A DNA stretch of 64,000 nucleotides, taken from Desulfosoma caldarium (GTDB lineage: Bacteria; Desulfobacterota; Syntrophobacteria; Syntrophobacterales; DSM-9756). The stretch is from the NCBI RefSeq assembly GCF_003751385.1, contig NZ_RJVA01000010.1, positions 248,001 through 312,000 on the forward strand, read 5' to 3'. The notes beneath the pieces were generated by a model. It worked only from the letters and a program-made list of their open reading frames with translations. It was not told where the DNA came from and did no database searches. The translations under genes were made by a program, and so were the position numbers. Below are positions 7,401 to 15,432 of this stretch, piece by piece. The stretch's first letter is position 1; the number at the start of each line of letters is the position of its first letter.

Positions 7401-7546
7401 TCCAAGCGGGCCATGGTGCCGCCGATGGCTCCGGTCCTTTCCGCTAGATAGACGAAATAGCCGGCTTCGGCCAAATCCAGGGCCGCCTGAAGCCCGGAAA
7501 TGCCGCCTCCGATGACCAACACGGCGCCCACCTTTTGGCGAATCAT
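4469..7546 (-). CDS. hdrA: Heterodisulfide reductase subunit A-like protein, double module, selenocysteine-containing (TGA at codon 60)
   Basis: HdrA is the FAD-containing bifurcating subunit of heterodisulfide reductase-type complexes. The true gene runs through an in-frame TGA at 7367-7369: the frame reads [20 protein letters not shown], exactly where the family has CAMCILAPK or selenocysteine, so codon 60 is read as Sec. The total is 1025 residues. Module 1 has FAD motif [12 protein letters not shown] (res 11-22), ferredoxin clusters [11 protein letters not shown] (109-119) and [16 protein letters not shown] (156-171), and CVGSR...YCSSVCC. Module 2 repeats an FAD site ([16 protein letters not shown], about res 600) and CVGSR...YCSRVCC, but lacks the CAMC/Sec motif. 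Two C-terminal ferredoxin clusters ([22 protein letters not shown]) close the protein. The start ATG overlaps the stop of the HdrCB gene (ATGA). Gene callers will split this gene at the TGA. Confidence 0.9.
7321..7366 (-). promoter_or_regulatory. Candidate bacterial SECIS element after the HdrA TGA
   Basis: Directly downstream of the TGA, the mRNA can form a hairpin GAGUGC-GGUCG-GCACUU (7345 to 7329). Its apical loop contains GGUC, as in the loop of the E. coli fdhF SECIS. The loop begins 27 nt after the UGA, and lower AAUUGG/AUCGAAUU pairing can extend the stem. This supports selenocysteine insertion by SelB. Confidence 0.6.
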
Positions 7547-9015
7547 ATTTGCACTCCATCGTTTGTGGCGTGAGGCATCACCAGAGCCTCCGCCACAAGT
7601 TCCCATAGGAGTTTGACATCCACGTTGAGATCGTATTCCTTGCATAGGGCTTTGAGGATTTGATCCCGGCACGTGTGGCAGGCTGTAACCACCAAACTGG
7701 CGCCCGTTCGCCGAATCTGGCGCGCTTTGTGGCGTCCGAAAAAAACCCGCTCCTCATGAAAGGGCAAGGCCGAAAGCCCCCCGCCGGCACCACAGCAATA
7801 GGCGTCTTCCCGGTTGGGAACCATCTCCACAAAGCGGCTGCAGCACCGGCGCACGATGTCCCGGGCTTGTTCATCGTAGGCTTGCCCAAAGGCTTTCAGG
7901 GACTTTCGCGTCACATGGCAAGGGTCGTGATATGTGACGATGCCGGGATATCCATCCGACCGGACTTGCAGGCGTCCGGTATGGAGGTAGCCCGCAAGAA
8001 GATCAAAGAGGGTCAGGACCTGAAACCGTTTGGCTTCTTGCGCATACCATCGATGTAAGGCGAGGCGAAAAGCATAGTAAGCGTGACCGCATTCGGGCAG
8101 GAGCAAAGCTTCACAGCCCAGGCGGCGCATGGCGTCCACGACACGGCCCACAGACACCCGCACCGCTTCCTCATCGCCTGTGAAATAGCCCCATTGCACG
8201 CCGTCCCAAAACTCCGAACAAAGGGTCCAGGATTCTCCGGCGGCGTAAAAAATCTTCCACCAATGCTTCATCTGCCGGGGTTCCGCAAAGGGTTCTTTGG
8301 AATTGACGGTCACAAGCAGTCGAGCCCCTTGAACGTCCAACGGAAGCTGAAATCCTGAACACTCCGTTTCCGCCAATTCCCGAGCCACCGCTTGACAACA
8401 CGCCGTGAAATCCTCCCGAGGAATCCCCAGATTGTTTCCGGTCTCCAGCAAAGTCACCACGCCCCTGTGCAAGGCGCCGGGCACTCGATCCCGATCCCAG
8501 CTTTGCCGCAGAGCCATCATGAGTCCCGTGATGTCCACTCCCGCAGGGCACACCTGTTCACATTGCGCGCATAAAGTGCATTTCCAGGGCCACAGGGATT
8601 CGCCCAGCTCCCGTTCCATTCCGAGAACCGCCATGCGGACCACCTTGCGAGGGTCCCAGCCGTCCACACCCGCCAGAGGGCACACGCCCGCGCAACTGCC
8701 GCAATTGATGCACACATCGGCCCATTGCGGCACGGCACGAAAGGTGCGGGAACGCCCTTCCACAACCACCGCCCCTTCCGCCTCTTCTTTGGGATCAAAA
8801 GGCAGCGCCGATGGAGAGGGCACCTGACGCCCCTGAATGGCCGAGGCATCCAGGCCGTATGTATGGCACAGCCGAATGAACTCGTCCTCGTCCAGCACAT
8901 AGCGCTTGCCCGGAACGCGACGTGCCGGTAGCCGACCGCTACGTATCCAGTTGCGAATGGTGTTGCGGTGCACGCCCAACTGCTTGGCAAGCTGCCCAAT
9001 TTGCACCACAATCAC
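7543..9015 (-). CDS. HTH-HdrC/HdrB-like fusion: (Fe-S)-binding oxidoreductase with N-terminal MerR/excisionase-type DNA-binding domain
   Basis: About 490 residues in three parts. Residues 1-55 form a MerR/excisionase-like helix-turn-helix: [40 protein letters not shown]. Next is an HdrC-like ferredoxin with two [4Fe-4S] motifs, [11 protein letters not shown] and [11 protein letters not shown]. The C-terminal part is an HdrB/HdrD-like CCG domain: [20 protein letters not shown] and ACHTCRDQ, fitting one complete Cys-rich (CCG) cluster site; a second, N-terminal copy (TACCQAV) is degenerate. It should take electrons from HdrA to a disulfide-type or other acceptor. GTG at 9015 is preferred (GGGAGA 8 nt upstream); a TTG at 9042 would add nine residues, and either start includes the HTH. 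The stop overlaps the hdrA ATG. A DNA-binding domain on an Hdr subunit is unusual. Confidence 0.85.
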   Translation of the reverse strand: MIVVQIGQLAKQLGVHRNTIRNWIRSGRLPARRVPGKRYVLDEDEFIRLCHTYGLDASAIQGRQVPSPSALPFDPKEEAEGAVVVEGRSRTFRAVPQWADVCINCGSCAGVCPLAGVDGWDPRKVVRMAVLGMERELGESLWPWKCTLCAQCEQVCPAGVDITGLMMALRQSWDRDRVPGALHRGVVTLLETGNNLGIPREDFTACCQAVARELAETECSGFQLPLDVQGARLLVTVNSKEPFAEPRQMKHWWKIFYAAGESWTLCSEFWDGVQWGYFTGDEEAVRVSVGRVVDAMRRLGCEALLLPECGHAYYAFRLALHRWYAQEAKRFQVLTLFDLLAGYLHTGRLQVRSDGYPGIVTYHDPCHVTRKSLKAFGQAYDEQARDIVRRCCSRFVEMVPNREDAYCCGAGGGLSALPFHEERVFFGRHKARQIRRTGASLVVTACHTCRDQILKALCKEYDLNVDVKLLWELVAEALVMPHATNDGVQI

Positions 9016-9049
9016 GGCTCTTCTCCCATCCGTTTCGCCCAAGACGCCG

Positions 9050-9562
9050 TCAGGCCACTGCCGGCCTCTCCGAGGCCAGAGCCTTTAAAAGTATTTCCAC
9101 GGCATGAGGAACCGCTCGAGCCACCGACTCTGAAAGCCCCGGGGCCACATGGTTCGGGATCCACCCCGCCTGCACGGCCAAGACGGCTACCTTGACACCG
9201 CCTTCTTGCGCCAGTTCCCGCAACAGATCCGCCGACGGAAACTGATGCATGAGAAAATCCGCCCGCTTGGCCGCCGGGATGTCTTCCAAGGCAAGCCAGA
9301 AGAGTTCTCCGGGGTTGCGTCCGCTCATCTGCACCGCATCCACAATGAAAAGGGCCTTGGGCTTTTGGGGGCTGAGCACCAGGTCAAAGAGAAGGTCGGC
9401 GGCCGCCGTACCCGCATCTACCACACAGGCGTGGGCCGGACACAAAGCATGGGTCGCCAGAGCTTCCGCCACGGTTGGTCCAAAGCCATCATCACCAAAG
9501 AGCGTATTGCCGCAGCCCAGGACCACCGCTGCGGCCGAAAACAACCGGCTTCGTTCATTCAT
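9050..9562 (-). CDS. Hydrogenase maturation protease (HyaD/HycI/FrhD family)
   Basis: A 170-residue endopeptidase of the family that trims the C-terminus of the large subunit of [NiFe] hydrogenases once nickel is inserted. It has the family opening VVLGCGNTLFGDDGFGP, with the Asp of the DDGFG loop as metal ligand, then CVVDAGTAAADLLF and FIVDAVQMSGRNPGELF carrying the second conserved Asp, and a later His in LMHQFPSADLL. The ATG at 9562 has CGGAGGAA upstream; an upstream ATG at 9604 lacks a good site. It is the first gene of the Hdr operon, which itself lacks hydrogenase structural genes, so the protein presumably serves an [NiFe] hydrogenase encoded elsewhere that partners MvhD. Confidence 0.85.
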   Translation of the reverse strand: MNERSRLFSAAAVVLGCGNTLFGDDGFGPTVAEALATHALCPAHACVVDAGTAAADLLFDLVLSPQKPKALFIVDAVQMSGRNPGELFWLALEDIPAAKRADFLMHQFPSADLLRELAQEGGVKVAVLAVQAGWIPNHVAPGLSESVARAVPHAVEILLKALASERPAVA

Positions 9563-9608
9563 GAAACAAAGTTCCTCCGGGCATTGTGCATGTTGTGCAT
9601 CCATCGGC

Positions 9609-9637
9609 TACCTAACGCGAGGCGCATGGCTTGTCAA
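9609..9637 (-). promoter_or_regulatory. Candidate promoter of the hydrogenase-protease/hdr operon
   Basis: On the minus strand TTGACA (9632-9637) is followed after exactly 17 bp by TAGGTA (9609-9614), 47 nt before the start codon at 9562. It is the only good sigma-70-like pair seen between the operon and the upstream kinase gene. Confidence 0.5.
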
Positions 9638-9690
9638 TGACGAAAAAAGGGCGGGGGTTTTGCGTCGTTCTTTCGTGGCGTTACGGCCCA

Positions 9691-12405
9691 TTAACGGGCA
9701 AGAAGGGAGCGGATGGCCTGAAGTAGAACCCGCCGACGCACAGGTTTATCGATAAAAAGGTTCAGGCCCTTCGGGTTGTCGGCGCATTCCTCGGGCCGCT
9801 TCACATACCCGCTGATAAAAATCGCCGGAATCTTCCAGCCTCTTTGCCGAAGAAGTCCCACGGCCTCTTGGCCGCCCATGCGCGGCATGCTCACATCGGT
9901 TACGACCAGGTCAATGGGCTCCTCGCTGGTGGCAAACACTTCCACGGCCTCCATGCCGTCTTGCGCCTCCAAAACGCGATAGCCCGCCTCCCGAAGCACC
10001 GTCGCCAGGTAGCTTCGAACGGCCGGGTCATCTTCCGCCAAGAGCACGGTTTCCGTCCCACGTAAGGCCTCTTCCGCCAGAGACTCCGTCTGCTCTTCGC
10101 TCTCCGACGGCTTTCCTTCGTGCGGCGGCAAATATATTTTGACTACCGTTCCCTTGCCCGGTTCGCTGGAGACGTCAAGCACGCCGTCGTGCTGCTTGAC
10201 GATGCCATAGACGACCGCAAGGCCGAGCCCCGATCCTTTGCCGACCTCTTTGGTGGTAAAGAACGGTTCAAAGATTCGTTCCAACACGTCGGCCGTCATG
10301 CCAAGCCCCGTATCCGCAACGGACACCATCACATAAGGGCCGGGTTTTAAATGAGCGTGTGGGCGAACATGGTCTTCATGCAGATGCACATTGGCCGTCT
10401 CCAGAACGATCTCACCGCCCGAAGGCATGGCATCCCGAGCATTGACGACCAGATTCATCAGCACCTGCTCCATAAGTTGCCGGTCCACCATGACCGGCCA
10501 CAGCCCATGGCCGAGAACGCAGCGTACGGTGATGGTTTCCCCGACCAGTTTTTGCACTAGCTTGGCAAAATCACGAAGCAGCTCATTCATGTCGGTCACT
10601 TCCGGCTGAAGGGCCTTTTTTCGGCTGAAGGCGAGCAGTTGCTGGACCAATCGAGCGGCTCGAAGCCCACCGTGCATCACTCGCTGCAGGTGCTCTCGGC
10701 GGGGATCCTCGGCCGGCGTTTCCGCAAGAAGCATTTCCACATAGCCGTTTATGACCTGCAAAATGTTGTTGAACTCATGGGCCACGCCGCCGGCCAATTG
10801 ACCCACCGCTTGCATCTTCTGCGCGTGGCGAAGCTGTTCTTGAAGCTTTTCACGCTCCGTGACATCGAAAAACAGGGTGACGAATCGACCAGGTTCCGTC
10901 TGGTAGGCACGCACAGAAAAGGTCTTCTGAAGCGTTGGCTCGTCAGCAATGAATTCCACCCTCTCGCCGTAAAGCGCCGTCCGTCCATAGCGTTGCACCC
11001 ACTCCTGTGCACCCTGCGGCAGGATCTGCTGCAACGTCTTCCCCACCACGTCGTGTGCCTTCCACCCCGTCAAGGCTTCAAAAGCGGGGTTGACCTTCAA
11101 AAACCGGTAATCCACGGGAACTCCCGACGCGTCGGTTAGTATCTCGTGCAAGGCAAACGCCCCGTGCATGTGGTCAAAAAGAAGTTCCATTTCTCGGTGC
11201 TGTTTGGCCAAACGTTCCTGCGCCCGCGCCTCGTTCGTGATGTCCCGAAAGGATTCAATGACTCCCGAAATTTTTTCGCCGTTGTTCTTTAAAGGACTCA
11301 CCACAACGTGAAACACCCGCGTGGTTTCATCCGCGAGCTGGATTTCCATGCGCCGTGAACACGAAACCCCTGTGGTCAGAACCTGCTGGGCAGGGCATTT
11401 TTCAAAAGCGCAGGCCCCGGAAAGAGCATGCCACTTAGAAAAGACGTCCTTGCACGAGCGTCCGACGGCTTGGTCCGGCTCGGTTTCGGCCAATGAAGCC
11501 GCGCTCGCATTGAGCACAACAATGTTTAGGTCCCGATCCAGGACCACCATGGGATCCTGAAGATTCTCCAGAACGCTTTTCCAGAACCGCTCCTGCCTTT
11601 GGGTTTTTGCGAGAAGGGATTCCCTTTCTCGAACCCGAGCGTAGGCCGTAAAGGACGCCCAGCCAATGCCCAAAACGCCCAGAAACCAAATGAGTGCATG
11701 CCGCCCCAGCACGGCGCTCAAAGACTCTCGGTGCGCTTCGGCAAACACGCTCAAAGGCACCACGGTGCTAATGCCGCCGCGAAGGGCTCCGGGTACATCC
11801 CAAGGGGTGTTGTGGCATCGACGGCACGCATCTTCCAGGACCAGAGGCATCATGACCTTCACCAATGGTGTACCCGATTCCTCGACCGTTTCGTAAAAGT
11901 GGCGCTTATCCGGGTGGTTCTCCAACCATTTCAGGGCTTTGGTTTCCCACGCATTCGGCGCGTTGGCCGGATGGGTTGGATTGAGGCTTGTGAGATGGGA
12001 AGAGCTCACGCCGCTTTTACGGGCCAGATCGTGGACCATGCGCGTCATGTAGGCGGGATTGACCAGCGTGAGCTTTTTTCCGAAGGGCGTCTCAATGTCC
12101 CGTTCCGGCACATTGAGGTAGGGATTGGGGGGCAGGTTTTCGCTCACGGGAGCATAGACGCCCCCCTGCTGAGCATTCCATCGACGGTACAGAAGATCTT
12201 TTTCCATCAGGGCCAGGGCATGTGAAAGAGCCGACTTTTCGATGTGCCGCCTTTCTTGTCTGAGCGTTTCTAGGCTCAAGACAAGGATCGCCGCCGTCCA
12301 CAGGATCAATGCCCCGGCGGCGATCCACCGCAACGGTGGGCGACGATGGTCTTGGCCATCGGAAAGGGTCGTCCCCAGACCTTGAAATGACCCGACCTGT
12401 CCCAT
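9691..12405 (-). CDS. Hybrid sensor histidine kinase with DUF3365 (heme-type CxxCH) periplasmic sensor, two PAS domains and receiver
   Basis: A 904-residue membrane-bound hybrid kinase. A transmembrane helix at about 26-46 is followed by a DUF3365/Tll0287-like periplasmic domain carrying [14 protein letters not shown] near residue 195; the CxxCH suggests covalent c-type heme and hence redox or gas sensing. A second membrane helix lies at about 238-260. Two PAS domains follow (from about 285 and 410), then the HisKA phospho-His motif [11 protein letters not shown] at about 540, a HATPase ([29 protein letters not shown]) and a C-terminal receiver with phospho-acceptor Asp in [13 protein letters not shown] (about 834). 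ATG at 12405 has AAGAGGGTG upstream. No output regulator is adjacent, so phosphotransfer partners are unknown. Confidence 0.9.
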   Translation of the reverse strand: MGQVGSFQGLGTTLSDGQDHRRPPLRWIAAGALILWTAAILVLSLETLRQERRHIEKSALSHALALMEKDLLYRRWNAQQGGVYAPVSENLPPNPYLNVPERDIETPFGKKLTLVNPAYMTRMVHDLARKSGVSSSHLTSLNPTHPANAPNAWETKALKWLENHPDKRHFYETVEESGTPLVKVMMPLVLEDACRRCHNTPWDVPGALRGGISTVVPLSVFAEAHRESLSAVLGRHALIWFLGVLGIGWASFTAYARVRERESLLAKTQRQERFWKSVLENLQDPMVVLDRDLNIVVLNASAASLAETEPDQAVGRSCKDVFSKWHALSGACAFEKCPAQQVLTTGVSCSRRMEIQLADETTRVFHVVVSPLKNNGEKISGVIESFRDITNEARAQERLAKQHREMELLFDHMHGAFALHEILTDASGVPVDYRFLKVNPAFEALTGWKAHDVVGKTLQQILPQGAQEWVQRYGRTALYGERVEFIADEPTLQKTFSVRAYQTEPGRFVTLFFDVTEREKLQEQLRHAQKMQAVGQLAGGVAHEFNNILQVINGYVEMLLAETPAEDPRREHLQRVMHGGLRAARLVQQLLAFSRKKALQPEVTDMNELLRDFAKLVQKLVGETITVRCVLGHGLWPVMVDRQLMEQVLMNLVVNARDAMPSGGEIVLETANVHLHEDHVRPHAHLKPGPYVMVSVADTGLGMTADVLERIFEPFFTTKEVGKGSGLGLAVVYGIVKQHDGVLDVSSEPGKGTVVKIYLPPHEGKPSESEEQTESLAEEALRGTETVLLAEDDPAVRSYLATVLREAGYRVLEAQDGMEAVEVFATSEEPIDLVVTDVSMPRMGGQEAVGLLRQRGWKIPAIFISGYVKRPEECADNPKGLNLFIDKPVRRRVLLQAIRSLLAR

Positions 12406-12570
12406 GATGCACCCTCTTCAACAAAGACACGCCCTGTTCCCTCAACCAACCTTGTGACGACGGACGCCTTTTCTTTAGAGAAATGCCGGGGGCCACCCAC
12501 CTCCGGGATTTTCATAAAACCCTCTGTGAACGATCAGCCTTGGTTTTGGTTCGGAAGTTTATCATAGAAC

Positions 12571-14592
12571 TTAAAAATCTTGATAGTCCTCGTCAAAAGG
12601 AATGAGCTCTTCGGGCTTCGGCTGCCTTTCCACCTTTTTCAGGGCCGGATGGGCCTTGCCGTTTCCAGAAGATCGAGTTGAGGTGTCGGACTTTGCAACC
12701 TGGGGTTTCTCATAGGCCGTCTGCGAGGCCACGGCTCTCTTTTTCCGTGAGAGAATCTTTCCCCCAAGGCTTTGTTCGCGCCGCCCCACCAAGGCCGCCA
12801 GCTCCTCCACGGCCCGGCGCATCTGTTCCGCCTGGGCACTGAGCTCCTCCGCCGCCGAAGCCGATTCCTCCGCATTGGCCGCCGTCTGCTGCACCACCTT
12901 GTCCATCTCGGAGATCGCCGTATTCACCTGACCGATGCCCTCGCTTTGTTCGTGGGACGCCGCCGCAATCTCGTTAACCAGCTCCGCCACTTTCACCACA
13001 CTTTCATGGACTTGCTCAAAAACCTCGTTGGTGGATTCCGTTAGATTCACTCCCTGCTTGACCCGGTTCACCGTCCCTTCGATCAACTGCGCCGTGTTCT
13101 TAGCCGCTTCCGCCGCCCGCATGGCCAGGTTTCGCACCTCATCGGCCACCACGGCAAACCCCGCTCCGGCCTCCCCGGCCCGCGCCGCCTCCACGGCCGC
13201 ATTGAGGGCCAACAGGTTGGTTTGAAAGGCGACCTCATCAATGGTCTTGATGATCTTCTGCGTCTCCTCGCTGGATCGGTTGATGTCTTCCATGGACTGC
13301 AGAAGATTCGCCATGGCGCTCTTGGCCTGCTCGGCGGCCTTGGCGGCCTGCTTCATGAGTCCGTCGGCCTGGGCGGCGTTGTCCGCGTTCTGGCGCGTCA
13401 TGGAAGCCATCTCTTCCACCGCCGACGTGGTCTCCTCAATGCCCGCCGCCTGCTGGGAAGCCCCTTCCGCAAGCTGCTGGCTCGCCGAGGCCACCTGTTG
13501 CGACGCCGAAGCCACTTGTTCAGAACCTTCACCGATTTCGGTCACCGATCGTCGCAGCACGGCGCTGAGACGCCGGGTGATCAAAGCACCCAAAATGACA
13601 GCCAAAGCCAGCCCTGCAAGGGCCACCACGGTCATGATTCCCTGAAAGAGGGAGGCCTGCTGAATCGCCTGATCGGCCGCTTTTTCCCCCACTTCTTTGT
13701 TGATCTCCACCACTTTGGCCAAAAGGGGCATGGCTTTGCGCTGGGCCTCGAAACAGGGCCCCATGAGCTGATTTTCTAGGGAACGCCTGGCGGTAAGGGC
13801 TTTTAGAATAACGGCGTCGAGATCTTCAAAGTCCTTGAAGACCGAAACTCTCGCTGCTTCGAGCTGTTTACTCGCCATGTCGCGAGCCTCATCGACGCGA
13901 CCGGAGGCCACCAGCTGCTTGATGGCCCGCACGGCTTCGTGGAACCGGCGGTGCGGTTCCGCCACTCGGCTGATAATGTTTTTCACTTCCGGGTTGTCGC
14001 TCTTAAAGGTCGGAAGCCATTTCCCGAAGCGACATTGGGTGTGATCCTCGCCCCCTTCAAAGGACTCGCCGGTTGCGAGCATGTGGTTGACGAGATATTC
14101 TAGTTTGTAGTGATCTGTCATAAAAGTAAGCAGATCTTGGTGCACTTGGTCCGGGTCCTGAATCCCCAATTTATCGAAGTCTTTCGCCATGGCAATGGCC
14201 TTGTCGTTTTCGGTCACCCAGGCTTCCAGTTCCGCTTTGAACTGTTTCCAAACCTGGGCCTCCTCGGGGGTTTGTGGTAGAGGCTCGTAGACTTTCATGG
14301 CTTCTCGGTAGGTCTCCCTGGCCTCAACGATGTTGTCGTACTGGCGTTGTCGGATTTGCGGATCCAAGCCCGCGATGGCCAACGTGCGCAAACTTCCACG
14401 GAGGGTTTCCAGCTGGTGCGCCATGGTCAGCGTCGCGTCCACACTGGGTAAACGCACTCGACCTACCTCTTCCAGAGCCTTTACTCCATCGCGAACGGCA
14501 ACGTAGCCAACAAGGCCTAGGATGGCCACAGCCACGGCAAGAACTCCGAAACTTACAGCCAACCGTTTGCCAATCGTCCATTGTTTCTTCAT
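12571..14592 (-). CDS. Methyl-accepting chemotaxis protein with extracytoplasmic CZB-like zinc-binding region
   Basis: A 673-residue chemoreceptor. TM1 spans about 10-34 and TM2 about 310-338. The ligand region between them starts like a four-helix bundle and contains a CZB-like stretch: [23 protein letters not shown] and [10 protein letters not shown], whose Cys and His residues correspond to the chemoreceptor zinc-binding motif. The cytoplasmic part has the HAMP-like linker, an Ala/Gln-rich methylation helix and the highly conserved hairpin tip [20 protein letters not shown] followed by [17 protein letters not shown]. The C-terminus ends [14 protein letters not shown], nearly identical to the tail of the second chemoreceptor at 27443-29437, a likely docking tail for adaptation enzymes. 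Its ATG overlaps the stop of the small gene at 14589-15014 (ATGA), whose last codons carry the GGAGG site. Confidence 0.93.
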   Translation of the reverse strand: MKKQWTIGKRLAVSFGVLAVAVAILGLVGYVAVRDGVKALEEVGRVRLPSVDATLTMAHQLETLRGSLRTLAIAGLDPQIRQRQYDNIVEARETYREAMKVYEPLPQTPEEAQVWKQFKAELEAWVTENDKAIAMAKDFDKLGIQDPDQVHQDLLTFMTDHYKLEYLVNHMLATGESFEGGEDHTQCRFGKWLPTFKSDNPEVKNIISRVAEPHRRFHEAVRAIKQLVASGRVDEARDMASKQLEAARVSVFKDFEDLDAVILKALTARRSLENQLMGPCFEAQRKAMPLLAKVVEINKEVGEKAADQAIQQASLFQGIMTVVALAGLALAVILGALITRRLSAVLRRSVTEIGEGSEQVASASQQVASASQQLAEGASQQAAGIEETTSAVEEMASMTRQNADNAAQADGLMKQAAKAAEQAKSAMANLLQSMEDINRSSEETQKIIKTIDEVAFQTNLLALNAAVEAARAGEAGAGFAVVADEVRNLAMRAAEAAKNTAQLIEGTVNRVKQGVNLTESTNEVFEQVHESVVKVAELVNEIAAASHEQSEGIGQVNTAISEMDKVVQQTAANAEESASAAEELSAQAEQMRRAVEELAALVGRREQSLGGKILSRKKRAVASQTAYEKPQVAKSDTSTRSSGNGKAHPALKKVERQPKPEELIPFDEDYQDF

Positions 14593-15014
14593 GATGCCCC
14601 TCCTTTTTGTTTTGGAAACTTACCTTCTAGGTTCTCTTGCCTGAATTTGCGGCATACACTAGTCAAAACTTGAGGAATCGCTGCATCGTCGCGTTCGGTC
14701 ACGGCCACGAAACACGGGGAATAACGCTGCACAGCCACGAGAAGCTCGAGATGGGGGTTGACGATCACAACCACGAGATGCCCGTGAGGAAGCCGACTTC
14801 GAAAAAGCCTTATGGGCGAAAGGTCCACTATGTCCGAAGCGACCATCACACCCAGCAGGGCTGGATCCGCGATGTCGGTTTGCCGCCAATGGATTTGCGC
14901 CAGATCCAGCAACCGGCACTGCTCCTGAATGGCCCACCGGCACAGAAGCGCCCAAAGCCGCTGCACCCTTTTTTTTGACCTACAGCCGTGCGGAACATGG
15001 CATACTAGGACCAT
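14589..15014 (-). CDS. Unrecognised small protein translationally coupled to the chemoreceptor
   Basis: A 141-codon frame that ends in an ATGA overlap with the chemoreceptor gene and contains its GGAGG ribosome-binding site in the last codons. It starts with ATG at 15014 behind AAAAAGGGA. The central part alternates hydrophobic strands and helices ([49 protein letters not shown]), vaguely like a degenerate receiver or other Rossmann-like fold, but conserved phosphorylation residues are not evident. The N-terminal 40 residues are rich in Arg, Cys and Trp. I do not recognise the family. Coupling and a good start favour a real gene; the odd composition of the first third counts against it. Confidence 0.45.
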   Translation of the reverse strand: MVLVCHVPHGCRSKKRVQRLWALLCRWAIQEQCRLLDLAQIHWRQTDIADPALLGVMVASDIVDLSPIRLFRSRLPHGHLVVVIVNPHLELLVAVQRYSPCFVAVTERDDAAIPQVLTSVCRKFRQENLEGKFPKQKGGAS

Positions 15015-15082
15015 GATCTTTTCCCTTTTTGGGCAGCGCCACGTTGTTTCGTTTTCCTAAGCAAAGATGGGGCCATAAATGG

Positions 15083-15103
15083 GTCACAGCTTGATTTATG
15101 CCA
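15083..15103 (-). promoter_or_regulatory. Sigma-54-like element, copy 1 of a repeated upstream motif
   Basis: On the minus strand TGGCATAAATCAAGCT has GG and GC ten bases apart, as in sigma-54 (-24/-12) promoters, and is followed by GTGACCC. It lies about 70 nt before the start of the small gene plus chemoreceptor unit. An almost identical sequence lies upstream of the kinase gene at 16918-18471 (18777-18797). The remaining bases of the 15015-15432 gap show only the hairpin at 15392-15416. Confidence 0.4.
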
Positions 15104-15391
15104 CAACGGAGAAAATTTATGATCCCTGGAGGCTTGTTGGCTGCCTGCTCGAATATATTTTGTGTTTTGCCGTGAGGGTTTCAGATCCCGATGGCACCTT
15201 GCGGCGCGCCTAAGGCATCCAACGCAGAAATGCATTGGAATTTACCTACCGAAGCGGACCCTTTCCTCTGTAGGGATCGCTCGCCGACCCTCACCCCATT
15301 GGCGGACTGGTGCGGAAGGTTGTGTCCCCTTGTGCAAGACCCGGGCGTCCTGTTTTCCAGGAATGCCAGACCACGGTGCCACGGTTCGTTT

Positions 15392-15416
15392 CGCCCGGGG
15401 GGTTAACCCACGGGCG
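15392..15416 (-). terminator. Hairpin after the NtrC-family gene
   Basis: CGCCCG and CGGGCG arms enclose the palindrome GGGTTAACCC, giving a long GC-rich hairpin 17 nt after the stop of the sigma-54 activator gene. No U-tract follows on the minus strand, so it is a weak intrinsic terminator candidate. Confidence 0.3.
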
Positions 15417-15432
15417 CCATGACCGGACCGGA

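Noticed and set aside
7367-7672. A separate truncated HdrA N-terminal pseudogene
   Set aside because: Same reason: the stop is the Sec codon in a conserved motif followed by a SECIS-like hairpin, not a disabling mutation.
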